Notes: a model not told the origin generated them from the sequence alone. Positions 33,659 to 41,675 are shown, counted from the first letter of the stretch. The stretch: 64,000 bases of DNA from Tubulanus polymorphus (GCF_964204645.1 NW_027437431.1:1-64000); one strand, 5' to 3'. Program-made: numbers and translations.

Positions 33659-34145
33659 TTAGTTTTGTACATGGTATCTCCTGAAACAAGGGGTTACACA
33701 TAATGCTGGTTTTCCAGGACAGACATCACAAACGTAACGTGTTTCTTTGCGGTTACCATCTCTTCTGCAAATGCGACATGGCTTTGTGGGGTATTGCTTT
33801 CTATCTGATGGGGGAACACATGAAGATAGTGAAATGCTGCTGGAACATCTGGGTTTAGGGGAGGGGGAACTAATGCAACTGGTGCCAAGGCGGGGGATGT
33901 CGCCAAGCAAATGTTTGACGATGGCTTCACGGAAAGCTAATATCTGAATTGAGTCATTTGCATCATTGTACATCATATGTGCATTGACAATGCTCATTTC
34001 TAGTATGTGCAAGCCAATCTTTTAACCAACTACAAGTCTCGTAGCTGGCAACTGGTATAAAACGTTTACCCCCACTGCCAACTACGAGACTCGATTCAAC
34101 TCTGTTTTCACCATATAATAGGTGTAATACATGCATTAAATGCAA
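33659..34145 (-). pseudogene. piggyBac transposase C-terminal fragment
   Basis: The minus-strand frame reads LAFREAIVKHLLGD, a serine-rich spacer, then CRICRRDGNRKETRYVCDVC followed by PALCVTPCFRRYH. This is the cysteine-rich C-terminal zinc-binding domain of piggyBac/PGBD4-type transposases (C-x2-C ... C-x2-C ... LC-x3-CF-x2-YH). The catalytic core is missing. Upstream on the same strand a short inverted repeat (34,037-34,092) and a GTTAA boundary near 34,241 suggest a deletion derivative. It lies in an intron of the DUF3883 gene. Confidence 0.8.
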
Positions 34146-34238
34146 TAAAAATCAATATATGTGGTTTCCGCCTGCTTTTCGTTGATTGGTGAAATTGGCA
34201 ATGTTGAGAAAAAAAAATTTTTTGAGTGGCAGTCAACG

Positions 34239-34672
34239 TGTTAAGTCCCAAGTGGCTAAAAAAGGCCTTACCATTTGCAATGTATATTTACATTGCAAAT
34301 AATGACCTTCCCTCGCCATGCATTACGTCGCAAATATGTGGTTACTACAATAGCGGCTGTGGGGAGTCATTACGCCGCTGGCGTGTAGCCGTTCATCTGG
34401 GCTTGTCCGCTTGAACTTAGTTTCAATTCTCACTCACAGATGGAGGAGGTTTAGTACCTCAAATATTGAATTGATTTCAATTGAATAATGCCATCGGGTT
34501 CAAATCCTGGTGAGGGGTGCTGCATTATCTACTGTAGTGAAGAAGTTAACCCATTGGGTATTCTAACAGAGAACAGACGTACTTTAAATCTGAGGGTAGA
34601 GATTTGAGGAATTTGATTTGACGGCGTATTTGTTGTACGAGAAGAATATTACAATTCTCTATAATATCTTAC
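34239..34672. other. Intron sequence with a hairpin and SINE-like fragments
   Basis: ATTTGCAATGTA and TACATTGCAAAT at 34,273-34,300 form a 12-bp-arm inverted repeat with a 4-nt loop. Near 34,490, GCCATCGGGTTCAAATCCTG resembles the SINE B box seen at 28.5 kb. Confidence 0.45.
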
Positions 34673-34826
34673 CAAAATTGAGCCTGAATTTTCGAACGCT
34701 TTGTGGGGTTTTATCATAATCGACCAATTCTGAGGATTTCATGTGTTCCCAGGGGTGTTCTCGACTCGTGTCCATTGCCAAATCTGAATGATTGTTGGTT
34801 GTGGTACTCTGAACAGAGTAACCACT
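34673..34826 (-). CDS. Internal exon of the DUF3883 host gene
   Basis: A 154-bp minus-strand exon. The acceptor TTTTTTCAG ends at 34,827 and the donor GTAAGA starts at 34,672. It enters in phase 0 and leaves one base (G), which matches the next exon. It encodes SGYSVQSTTTNNHSDLAMD and onward to FRLNF, a hydrophilic stretch without a recognised domain. The frame is open throughout and splice signals are canonical on both sides. Confidence 0.75.
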
Positions 34827-35185
34827 CTGAAAAAAGATCAAGATATCCACATATAAATAAAGTGTTTGGTTTCTATATCTACTGTACTGTAACCTATCAT
34901 AATAGATTATTGTAAATTACATATACCCATTAAGATTATCGCTTTACGAAGCAAAAGCCTAAGAAAGTACAAGTCTTAGACATGTTCTAGATATGTTTCT
35001 GATACAATATTCCCTGAATGAAGTGTATATTGATATTCGAAGGAGGAATTCCTGCCACTCTTAATTCAGGAAATTACTACACTAGTTTACAATATTTATT
35101 TTGACAATGATAGAAATATGTAAATGATAAAGAATACAAGCCCAAATGAAATCCTAAATTCACTGAGACGCTAGAATTCACTTAC
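34827..35185 (-). other. Intron of the DUF3883 gene
   Basis: Bounded by GTAAGT at 35,185 and TTTTTTCAG at 34,827 on the minus strand. Nothing else recognised inside. Confidence 0.6.
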
Positions 35186-35313
35186 TAATTCTGCACTATC
35201 AGCTGATCTTGGTCGTTTAGCCGGACGATCAATGTCTGTTCTGTCATTGTCCCGTTTAATTGAACCAGCAACTGCACTGCTACTGCTATCCTGTGCTGAG
35301 CTTATCATTTCGC
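35186..35313 (-). CDS. Internal exon of the DUF3883 host gene
   Basis: A 128-bp minus-strand exon between the acceptor CTTTCAG (ending 35,314) and the donor GTAAGTG (35,185). It opens with two bases of a split codon and ends on a codon boundary, matching the phase-0 start of the next exon. It encodes a Ser/Asp-rich stretch with a basic cluster (EMISSAQDSSSSAV, IDRPAKRPRSAD), which could be a nuclear localisation signal. Earlier exons must lie to the right, possibly beyond the transposons and the array. Confidence 0.7.
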
Positions 35314-35489
35314 CTGAAAGTACATAGGTCATCTATGATAGAAATGCAAAAGCAGCCAAAATCATCACAATCTATTCATAATTAGGCACCCAGGGATAGA
35401 AAGCCCACTTGGTGAAATGCAATACAAAATAAACAGTGCTGTATCAAACTAATATTTGATCTCTAGATTTTCAGAGTGGAAATCGTCGT

Positions 35490-35720
35490 ATTTGACCTCA
35501 ACGCGAGGTTCGAAATCATTCTCATCTGTGAGAAGCGTTACGGTCGTTCACGTCAGAGTGGAGAACAATGCGATAGACCTCGATGTGAGGTTTGTAACCT
35601 TACTCGCCGGTATGAGAATCATCGGACTTAGCCTCAGCGTGAGGACCGTGACTTTTCTCGTCCGTGAGAAGGTCGTGTCGACCTCAGCATGAGGTTCGTA
35701 ACCATTCTCATTCTAACTCA
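35490..35720. repeat. Degenerate hairpin-forming minisatellite
   Basis: About four imperfect ~50-bp units alternate two small palindromes: ACCTCAxCGxGAGGT types (for example CCTCAGCGTGAGG) and TTCTCxxxxGTGAGAA types. Each unit could form two short hairpins. I know of no named family with this structure. Confidence 0.55.
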
Positions 35721-35912
35721 ATTCACATTTATGGCCCCATGCTGTGGAATATGACCCGATGAAATTTCTCAATGTCATATAATCTCAATGAAATTTCATT
35801 GATGTCAAATGCCATTTGAGATTGTCAAATAAATCTAAGAAAGCACAAAACTGTAGTTCAACCGTTTTCATGAGTTATTTAGAACCTAGCAGGAAATTGT
35901 ATCAGCTACTTT

Positions 35913-37330
35913 TCATGTATGGTTGAAGCCTGCTATGATAGTTGACAGCTGAGAAATTTGGCAATAGCTTTTTCTTGCTTCTGTATTTTCTTCTTCTTGG
36001 GATAATGATAGGAAATTACCGACTGGAAACCGCCCATGAAATATTACAATTTTTGTAGCTAAAATTTGTATTTCCGAGTAGTACTTACCCCTTCCTATGG
36101 TGGGAATGATGGGAAATACAAAAGAATTCTGGGGTTGTCGCATAGAAGGTTGAGAAGTGGTAGGAACCATTTCTGAGCTGGCTAATATGGAGCTACCAGA
36201 ACTATGTTGCAATTGACTGATCTCTCTACTTGATCCAGCAGGCACCGGAGGACTGGTGTGGGAGGGAACGCACATGTATGCATCCCTGACCAGTCCAGAG
36301 AGAAGGCATCGACCCCCATGCTTCCACGTCTGAAAACGGGAAATGAACAGCGGACACCTCCGATTGAACTGGGTGGCAAACAGATCCAGCAGAGGATTGC
36401 CGAACATGTCTCGAACCCGATTGGCCACTTTTTTGGTGGTGGACCCATTCTGTCGCAATAGCTTGACCTTGACAAGAAAAAGCATCGGCCATCATGTTCC
36501 TTTTCCCTGCTAGATGTGCCACAGTCAGGGAAACGCCCTTTGTCTGGCAAAGAAGAATTTAGGCTGACAGGTCCATGTGGGTTTCTGAGTGAGCGCCCCC
36601 TTGATTCTGAAGGTAGGCCTTCACTGTTCAGTTGTCCGTGGCTAACCAAAGGTGGTGGCCCTCCACTCTCCTGTGAAAGAACTTCAGAGCCTTCAACACG
36701 GCCAGAAGTTCCAGGAAATTTATGTGGTTGGTGGCCTCTTAGCGAGACCACTTTCTGGCCTTGACTTCGTTCTCCAGATGCGTCCTCGACCCTTGGTGGC
36801 TGGGATCCGTGAATACACGAACAGGAGCCTACGACTAAGATTCATAGTTGCCGCCCACCAACGAAGGTCTGATCTTAGATCCGTTAGAGGTACGGGAATC
36901 AAGGTCTCCCAGCTGCCCTTCGACCGAGACCAGTAGACTTTCCAAAACTGTTGCAAGCGCCTGCTTCTGAGGCGGCGTAAGGGCATCATCAGACCGATGG
37001 AGCTAATGGAGCCTAGAAGCCTTGACCAGTAACGAGCTGTATTCGGGGTTGCGGAAACTCCCGCTACAGCTTCTTGAAGTTTGGCTTGAGCCATGGATGA
37101 AAAGACCTTGCCGATTCGAAGATCGAAGTCCATGCTGAGATACCTGAACTGTTGAGCCGGCGTCAGCTGAGAGTTCCCCGTTTACACAGAACCCTAGCTG
37201 GTGAACTAAGTCCAAGACTGAGGTCATTGCCTCCCGACATTCTTGAGCCGAGTTTTCGACTACTTACCAGTCGTCGAGGTAAATGAACAGTCAAACACCC
37301 CTGGACTGAAGCACCTTCTGAAATGACTTG
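35913..37330 (-). pseudogene. DIRS-like RT-RNase H fragment, decayed
   Basis: Read on the minus strand from about 37,300: LFIYLDDW (catalytic pair at 37,267-37,281), LGFCVNGE, RYWSRLLGSISSIGL, then MAHLAGKRNMMADAFSCQ (the RNase H H.pG..N..AD motif), FPVFR, MGVDAFSLDWSG and NIVLVAPY followed after a stop by PAQKWF. This order and the 'LVAPyWp.Q.W' block are diagnostic of DIRS-type pol proteins. Frames are mixed and stops frequent. The recombinase is not evident. It lies against the BEL/Pao LTR at 37,331, which probably inserted into it. Confidence 0.8.
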
Positions 37331-37803
37331 TGTGAAGTCAATGTATATGTTATATGTAAAGTTATTTGTTTGTATAAAGTGTAACGGTAGTTGGTCGTTC
37401 TTTTGTTCGTTCTCTTGTCAGTATTCCAGTATTCGGTAGTATTGTGTTGTATTGTTGTTGTTGTCTGGTATTGTTATTTTCCCGCCTCAAAGTTTATTGG
37501 CATATCCGTTTCCGGGTTACTCCCGCATTTTGTGTAATATTTTTGGCACTTGGTCGTTCGAGCTCCTCGGAGTATCAGTGCTTGTCTGTGTGCTTGCTAT
37601 ATTGGAATCTCCCTCAGTCGTCATGTAAGTTTTGTGCAAATTTATATTAATTAATTATTGTAACTGTTTACAACATTTCCTACCCTTATAATATTTGTTT
37701 TTGTAGAAACGTGTAATATTCGTCGTTTGTTTTTTGTCGTCGTAATTTGAAAATAAACGCATCAATGAGAAGTATCGACTGACTTCGTTTGTCATCTGCA
37801 ACA
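37331..37803 (+). mobile_element. 5' LTR of a BEL/Pao retrotransposon (probable)
   Basis: It starts TGTGAAGTCA and ends CTGCAACA just ahead of the gag. It has a TATAAA at 37,373-37,378 and an AATAAA at 37,752-37,757, as expected for U3/R. Only one copy is in the window, so the boundaries are inferred from TG...CA and the gag position. Confidence 0.6.
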
Positions 37804-37809
37804 CTGTTT

Positions 37810-38389
37810 ATGACGAGGGAGATGGCATCACTTGACGAGAAGGTTAAATCGAGAGCGGGTTTCAAGGCCAACGTCACAAAAAGAAGCAACATCCTTCGGA
37901 AGGCGTTAAAAGAAGGGCTACCGTATGATGATGTAAAGAAATTAATCGACGACGTTACACAATCGTGGGAAAAGTTCGAAAACGCGCACGACGCCGTTCA
38001 TTGTCTGTATATCGAAGATGATGACATTGAAAATTCATATATGTATTTCGATCGGGAAGAGAAAAAGTATCGCGAGTTGCTAGAAAAGGCAACCAAAGTT
38101 CAAAGTCCTGTGGTTTCGGATTCCGTAGCTGCGTCAACAGGTAATAGTGATAGTGATCTTGCTGCGATGGTAAAAAGTCTAAAACGAATGGCTTTACCAC
38201 AACAAGAAGTGCCAATTTTCGGCCATGATCCTATTGAATATTGCTATTTCGTAAAAGCTTTTGAAAATATAATCGAAAGTAAAACCGATTGCAGTAGCCA
38301 AAGGCTGTATTATCTAATGCAATATACGCGCGGTGAGGTGAAAGAGTTAGTGCGAAGCTGCATGGAGCAACCACCAGACATCGGGTACT
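37810..38389 (+). pseudogene. BEL/Pao gag, cut by the tandem array
   Basis: An ATG at 37,810 (a second at 37,822) opens a clean frame. It has an N-terminal helical region (RSNILRKALKEG ... VTQSWEKFENAH) typical of DUF1759-type Pao gags and then the conserved block PIFGHDPIEYCYFVKAFENI with LYYLMQYTRGEVKELVRSC. It stops resembling gag at 38,389, exactly where the 3,406-bp repeat starts; the remaining residues to the stop at 38,424 come from the repeat. There are no internal stops, so this element was young when interrupted. The rest of gag-pol may lie beyond the array. Confidence 0.85.
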
Positions 38390-38410
38390 CACAGCCCGTG
38401 GTGGTCTGTG
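38390..38410 (+). other. Small hairpin at the array start (candidate nick/junction site)
   Basis: CACAG and CTGTG at the ends of a 21-base stretch can pair. In internal copies CCAC/GTGG can pair instead over a 5-nt loop. It recurs at every unit boundary (41,796 and each 3,406 further). The array's left boundary falls on its first base. Confidence 0.5.
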
Positions 38411-38659
38411 ACAGTGGAGGTTAGTTAAAGTTCGAGGCGTGTGACTAGTCGGGGGGAATAACATAGGCGGCTACGCCGCGATAGTTAGTCGGCAAGGTCG
38501 GCTGCGCCTCCGGCGGTACAGATTACATCTGAGTGTATTAGTCTACCAACGGAAGCCCAAACCCTAAATAATATTAGTCGGAAAAATCTGAGTTAGAGGG
38601 TCGCAACCGGTTCAAACAATTTAACATCTCATACAGGTGACTCGTACTTTTAGTATCAA

Positions 38660-39742
38660 ATGCCATCGTTGAAACGGAGGCGAAACGGATTTACATTGCC
38701 CGGTTTACCACATTGCGGTCCATTCAACGATATATCCAGTTACAAAAGCGAAGGAATAGACGAAGTGTGCCGTATTCACGACAAAGAGTACGGAGAACTG
38801 CAAGAGAAATACGGTAAATGGGCTCCGTACTTCCAGTACAATTCAGCGGATCAGACATTTTTGGACAGTGCTTCGGGTGTGAACGGTGTAGGTGCGAGAC
38901 TAACGTCGAGTGTATTCAGAGCAAAACGGGCGTTATTTCCAACAATGGCGGAAGAACCGGCATTAAAAAGATCAAAGAGAACGGCGGAAACGGGGAGCGA
39001 AGAAGGGAACGCCCAACAAATGATGACTCACATGACGGAAAAGCCGTCACTACACTATAAGAGCGTGTTAATACATAGAGGTTACCTAACGTTTACGAAT
39101 TGGGATCCGGACCAGGCGTACGGAGCATTCGGAAGAAAAGCGAAGATTTACTGTTCGGGAATGAGAACGTTTAACTTCGGATTAAAAGAAAGAGAAGGAT
39201 GGAGAAGATTTCCAGCCAGCATGGATACCATAGGGATGTGGGATCAATTCAAAGTGACTTCGGGTAAAATAACGTTATACCCCATAGCGAGCGAAAGCGC
39301 GGTAAGCTCTGATTCGAACGCGTTCCAAGATCCGATAGTATGGTTAAAGACGGCAGCCGATTGGGACTTGAAAGTGAAAGACTCGGCCGCCAATACTCAC
39401 CAGGGATCGCCGTACGCCGATATAAATTTATTAACTCAAAAGCAAAGCTACAGGCAATACGAATTAGGTCGGGGATGCGTTAGCATGGGATTACCCATGT
39501 CGACCATAAGAACCGAAATACAAGACACGAGTGACCCGACAGACGTTACCAGATCGGTGAATATCGGGGATAACTCGGCGTGGTTAGACGGAGCGTACCG
39601 CGATCATTGGCAATCAGCCGCGCTCATTATGCAAATGTTAGTGTACAACGATTCGATACACGCGGATTTAAACACGCCCCATACAGAAATTATCGTTCCA
39701 GCGGAAGTGGAGTTTACGATGATTCATAGAAACAGAGTATAA
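38660..39742 (+). CDS. Capsid-type protein with N-terminal phospholipase A2 domain, copy 1
   Basis: A 360-aa protein. It has a basic start (KRRR, residues 5-8), then a parvovirus-VP1-like phospholipase A2 domain. The calcium-loop-like HCGPFN is at 18-23, the catalytic pair H40-D41 is followed by Y44, and YNSADQTF is at 60-67. In parvoviruses this enzyme acts on endosomal membranes during entry. The loop has Phe22 where the family usually has Gly. A second basic patch (KRSKR, 103-107) and a beta-rich remainder fit a single jelly-roll capsid. The first ATG is in a weak context (C at -3). The in-frame ATG at 38,945 (M96, AACAATGG) is strong and would give a 265-aa PLA2-less form, so a VP1/VP2 pair by leaky scanning is likely. 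The shell part is short compared with known parvoviruses. Confidence 0.85.
   Translation: MPSLKRRRNGFTLPGLPHCGPFNDISSYKSEGIDEVCRIHDKEYGELQEKYGKWAPYFQYNSADQTFLDSASGVNGVGARLTSSVFRAKRALFPTMAEEPALKRSKRTAETGSEEGNAQQMMTHMTEKPSLHYKSVLIHRGYLTFTNWDPDQAYGAFGRKAKIYCSGMRTFNFGLKEREGWRRFPASMDTIGMWDQFKVTSGKITLYPIASESAVSSDSNAFQDPIVWLKTAADWDLKVKDSAANTHQGSPYADINLLTQKQSYRQYELGRGCVSMGLPMSTIRTEIQDTSDPTDVTRSVNIGDNSAWLDGAYRDHWQSAALIMQMLVYNDSIHADLNTPHTEIIVPAEVEFTMIHRNRV
38945..39742 (+). CDS. Inferred short capsid form (VP2-like) from internal ATG, copy 1
   Basis: It starts at M96 of the long form, in the context AACAATGGCG with A at -3 and G at +4. The protein would be 265 aa, lack the PLA2 domain and begin with an acidic-basic tail (MAEEPALKRSKR). 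Parvoviruses make a major capsid protein without PLA2 in a comparable way. This is an inference from start context only. Confidence 0.5.
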   Translation: MAEEPALKRSKRTAETGSEEGNAQQMMTHMTEKPSLHYKSVLIHRGYLTFTNWDPDQAYGAFGRKAKIYCSGMRTFNFGLKEREGWRRFPASMDTIGMWDQFKVTSGKITLYPIASESAVSSDSNAFQDPIVWLKTAADWDLKVKDSAANTHQGSPYADINLLTQKQSYRQYELGRGCVSMGLPMSTIRTEIQDTSDPTDVTRSVNIGDNSAWLDGAYRDHWQSAALIMQMLVYNDSIHADLNTPHTEIIVPAEVEFTMIHRNRV

Positions 39743-39743
39743 T

Positions 39744-40052
39744 ATGATAATAACTTTCCTATTCTTGGCATCCGGTTTCCTACACGAGTACAAGTGGCAC
39801 GTATATACTAAACGTATCATGAGTAGAACGCAACGATTCATGAAAATAAGAGACGAAGTGGCGAACGAGTGGGTCATCAAACACGACGTCAACGAAAATC
39901 GGGTACTAAGGGAACAACACATTACAGAAGTAGCGAAAAGGATATTCTACTACCGGGAAAAACAATGGGAACTAAGTCGAGAAACTGGTCGTTCACAACC
40001 GACAATCGAGCAGAAGTCTGCCTCGAAAGTCAAATCGGAACGTCAACAGTAA
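39744..40052 (+). CDS. Small ORF of unknown function, copy 1
   Basis: A 102-aa frame starts one base after the VP stop and overlaps the first 88 bases of Rep in another frame. The first ~13 residues are hydrophobic (ITFLFLASGFL) and the rest is strongly charged and probably helical (RTQRFMKIRDEVANEW, AKRIFYYREKQWELSRE). I recognise no domain. A second ATG at residue 26 (MSRTQRF) may be the true start. It could be an accessory protein, or an exon joined to Rep by splicing, since small ssDNA viruses often splice here. It is conserved in every copy, but so is the whole unit. Confidence 0.5.
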   Translation: MIITFLFLASGFLHEYKWHVYTKRIMSRTQRFMKIRDEVANEWVIKHDVNENRVLREQHITEVAKRIFYYREKQWELSRETGRSQPTIEQKSASKVKSERQQ

Positions 40053-41368
40053 CCGTACACATAGGTCCGCAAGAAGATCCGGACGGTTACGCGCACGGAG
40101 TAATAATAACGTTAGCCAAAGGTACGCAACGACCGTTGAAACAGAGCGAAAACGCGATTAGACAACTGTTACACTCGCTAGGCATTAGATTAGTTAACGA
40201 CTACATCAAACCGACGGAAAAATTAGGCGCCTACATTCAATACATGTACAAAGAAGCCGACAAAATACCGGAAGAATTACGAGGTCACTTGGAGGTGAAA
40301 AACTCGAAAACGAACGACGACTTTTTCGGCCAAAAGATAAACGCGTTATACGCGGAATACCAACAAAGACCGGGACTAGCCGATTGGACGGCGAGAATAG
40401 TGAAGGAGTTCGGTTACAACGTACCCGAACTGAAAGTGAAAAGATCGTTTAAAAATTGGCCGGTAAGGGTAAAAGATATTACGAGAAACGCGGGTGACTT
40501 TGCGTTGAAAATGACGGACATAACAGAGCCGAAATTGACGCCGGAAATGGGAGTAGAAATTATAACGAAATGCCTGGATAACGTTCAATCGGCGATGTGG
40601 GATGGTAAACATATAAATAAACGTGACCTGCTGGTAATATTGGTGAACGCGGCGATCGAGGGAGGTACGAGTAAAATCAGAAACGCGCCTCATATAATAT
40701 TTTACGGAGATGCCGGGTCTGGTAAATCGATGTTGGCTAAATTATTGTTCCCGGATTCGATTACGAGCCAAATGCCGACGGATTCGGAAGGCGTAGGAGC
40801 GTGCGAGATGGGAGGAGGACAACGTATATTCAAAGTCGACGACGCCAGCGACGCTTTTTGGCACAACTCGGGGTTGTTGTCGATGATACTCGCGATGTAC
40901 CAGTCCACCTGGGAGGCAAAAGTACATTCTAGTAAACAAAGTAACCCGCCGTGTATGACGGTAATTACGACGAATTGTAAGAATCCGTTAGAGAAGTTCG
41001 CCTCTACAGTAGCTTTGGAAGCTGTGGAAAGGAGATTCTTGTCGGTGTATTTCAAAGGTAAAGCAGATTTGGGAAACGTAGTTTACGACATTACGCCGGG
41101 CGTATGCGAAGAAATATTAGAAATAATAGTTAACGAAATTAGACAAGGTAGATATCTGGACAACCAAGTCCACTTGGACGACTGGGAAACGGATGATGAC
41201 GTGGTGATACCGTTCGAAAAAGAAAGAAACTTCATCGAAGCGTACCACGTAGGTCACATGTCGGACGCGATGCATCAGAATATGGAGGAAAGGTTAAAAC
41301 GTAAACGTAAAGAAGAAGACGATACGAATGAAACTCTTAAGTTCGCTAAACGCGGGGAAATCCTGTAG
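39965..41368 (+). CDS. Rep: HUH-like endonuclease plus SF3 helicase, copy 1
   Basis: The ATG at 39,965 (AACAATGG, identical in context to the internal VP ATG) gives 467 aa. The frame is open further upstream but without an ATG. Residues 6-14, RNWSFTTDN, closely match motif I of CRESS-DNA virus Reps. Motif II is degenerate (candidate H44 in YAHGVI). YIQYMYK at 90-96 offers a YxxK nicking tyrosine (Y93). The SF3 helicase follows: Walker A GDAGSGKS at 248-255, Walker B FKVDD at 289-293, motif C TVITTN at 332-337. The C-terminus has a basic RLKRKRK patch. It should nick and unwind DNA for rolling-circle replication in the nucleus. At 467 aa it is longer than most CRESS Reps and shorter than most parvovirus NS1. 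Confidence 0.85.
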   Translation: MGTKSRNWSFTTDNRAEVCLESQIGTSTVTVHIGPQEDPDGYAHGVIITLAKGTQRPLKQSENAIRQLLHSLGIRLVNDYIKPTEKLGAYIQYMYKEADKIPEELRGHLEVKNSKTNDDFFGQKINALYAEYQQRPGLADWTARIVKEFGYNVPELKVKRSFKNWPVRVKDITRNAGDFALKMTDITEPKLTPEMGVEIITKCLDNVQSAMWDGKHINKRDLLVILVNAAIEGGTSKIRNAPHIIFYGDAGSGKSMLAKLLFPDSITSQMPTDSEGVGACEMGGGQRIFKVDDASDAFWHNSGLLSMILAMYQSTWEAKVHSSKQSNPPCMTVITTNCKNPLEKFASTVALEAVERRFLSVYFKGKADLGNVVYDITPGVCEEILEIIVNEIRQGRYLDNQVHLDDWETDDDVVIPFEKERNFIEAYHVGHMSDAMHQNMEERLKRKRKEEDDTNETLKFAKRGEIL

Positions 41369-41379
41369 TTGGCAATGTA

Positions 41380-41385
41380 AATAAA
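41380..41385 (+). terminator. Polyadenylation signal AATAAA after Rep
   Basis: It lies 11 bases after the Rep stop and recurs at the same place in every unit. It probably serves all plus-strand transcripts of the unit. Confidence 0.65.
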
Positions 41386-41434
41386 TCTATAAATAGAATT
41401 CTATAAATTTCTCAATTCGTTACTACCAGTGGAC

Positions 41435-41539
41435 CCGCAGACCCGCGGACCCACTGGCTGTTCGTTTTTCATGGTCTACCCCCCCTTATATATATAATAA
41501 GGAAAGAGAAGGAGGGTCCGCGGGTCCGCGGGTCTGCGG
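41435..41539. promoter_or_regulatory. Inverted repeat of GC-rich 8-mers around a TATA-like core (candidate Rep-binding/origin or promoter)
   Basis: CCGCAGACCCGCGGACCC at 41,435-41,452 pairs perfectly with GGGTCCGCGGGTCTGCGG at 41,522-41,539. The right side holds direct repeats GGGTCCGC, GGGTCCGC, GGGTCTGC (41,514-41,537), iteron-like as used by many Reps. Between the arms lies TATATATATA at 41,487-41,496. A smaller CCAGTGG/CCACTGG stem sits inside the left part. The roles are inference. Confidence 0.6.
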
Positions 41540-41621
41540 TATTCTCTAAACCGAGAATCGAAAAGTTAATGAAACTAGGTCGGAAAGATAACAAATTATT
41601 ATTCAATATATCCTAAAGCTT

Positions 41622-41675
41622 CTACGAGGTTGGTCACGCGCTCGCTACGCTCGCCAGCGTGACACAACCTCGTGG
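41622..41675. promoter_or_regulatory. 18-bp-stem hairpin with GCTC loop (candidate replication origin)
   Basis: Left arm CTACGAGGTTGGTCACGC (41,622-41,639) and right arm 41,657-41,675 pair over 18 positions with one bulged A and one G.T pair. The 17-nt loop contains GCTCGCTACGCTCGCC. GCTC-type tetramers are the Rep-binding element of adeno-associated virus, and stem-loops mark CRESS origins, so an origin role is plausible. Copies are at 45,028, 48,434, 51,840, 55,246, 58,652 and 62,058. Confidence 0.6.

Noticed and set aside
36089-36180. Possible extra exon of the DUF3883 gene ending at a GGTAAGT donor with matching phase
   Set aside because: The same bases read as DIRS pol (VLVAPY, PAQKWF) in another frame, so the donor match is probably coincidental; exonisation cannot be excluded.
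38569-38577. TAATATTAG in the VP leader resembling the CRESS nonanucleotide
   Set aside because: The last base differs and there is no flanking stem; the stronger hairpin at 41,622-41,675 is a better origin candidate.
38818-39060. 80-aa plus-strand ORF overlapping VP
   Set aside because: Out-of-frame shadow within the PLA2/VP region with no independent support.
39869-39964. N-terminal extension of Rep upstream of the ATG at 39,965
   Set aside because: It would need a GTG start, overlaps the small ORF, and the CRESS-like motif I lies right after the ATG as expected.
40634-40642. Minus-strand CAATATTAC, a match to NANTATTAC
   Set aside because: It lies inside the Rep coding region with no stem-loop; likely chance.
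40376-41055. Minus-strand ORFs of 105 and 117 aa opposite Rep
   Set aside because: They are antisense shadows of the Rep helicase codons.
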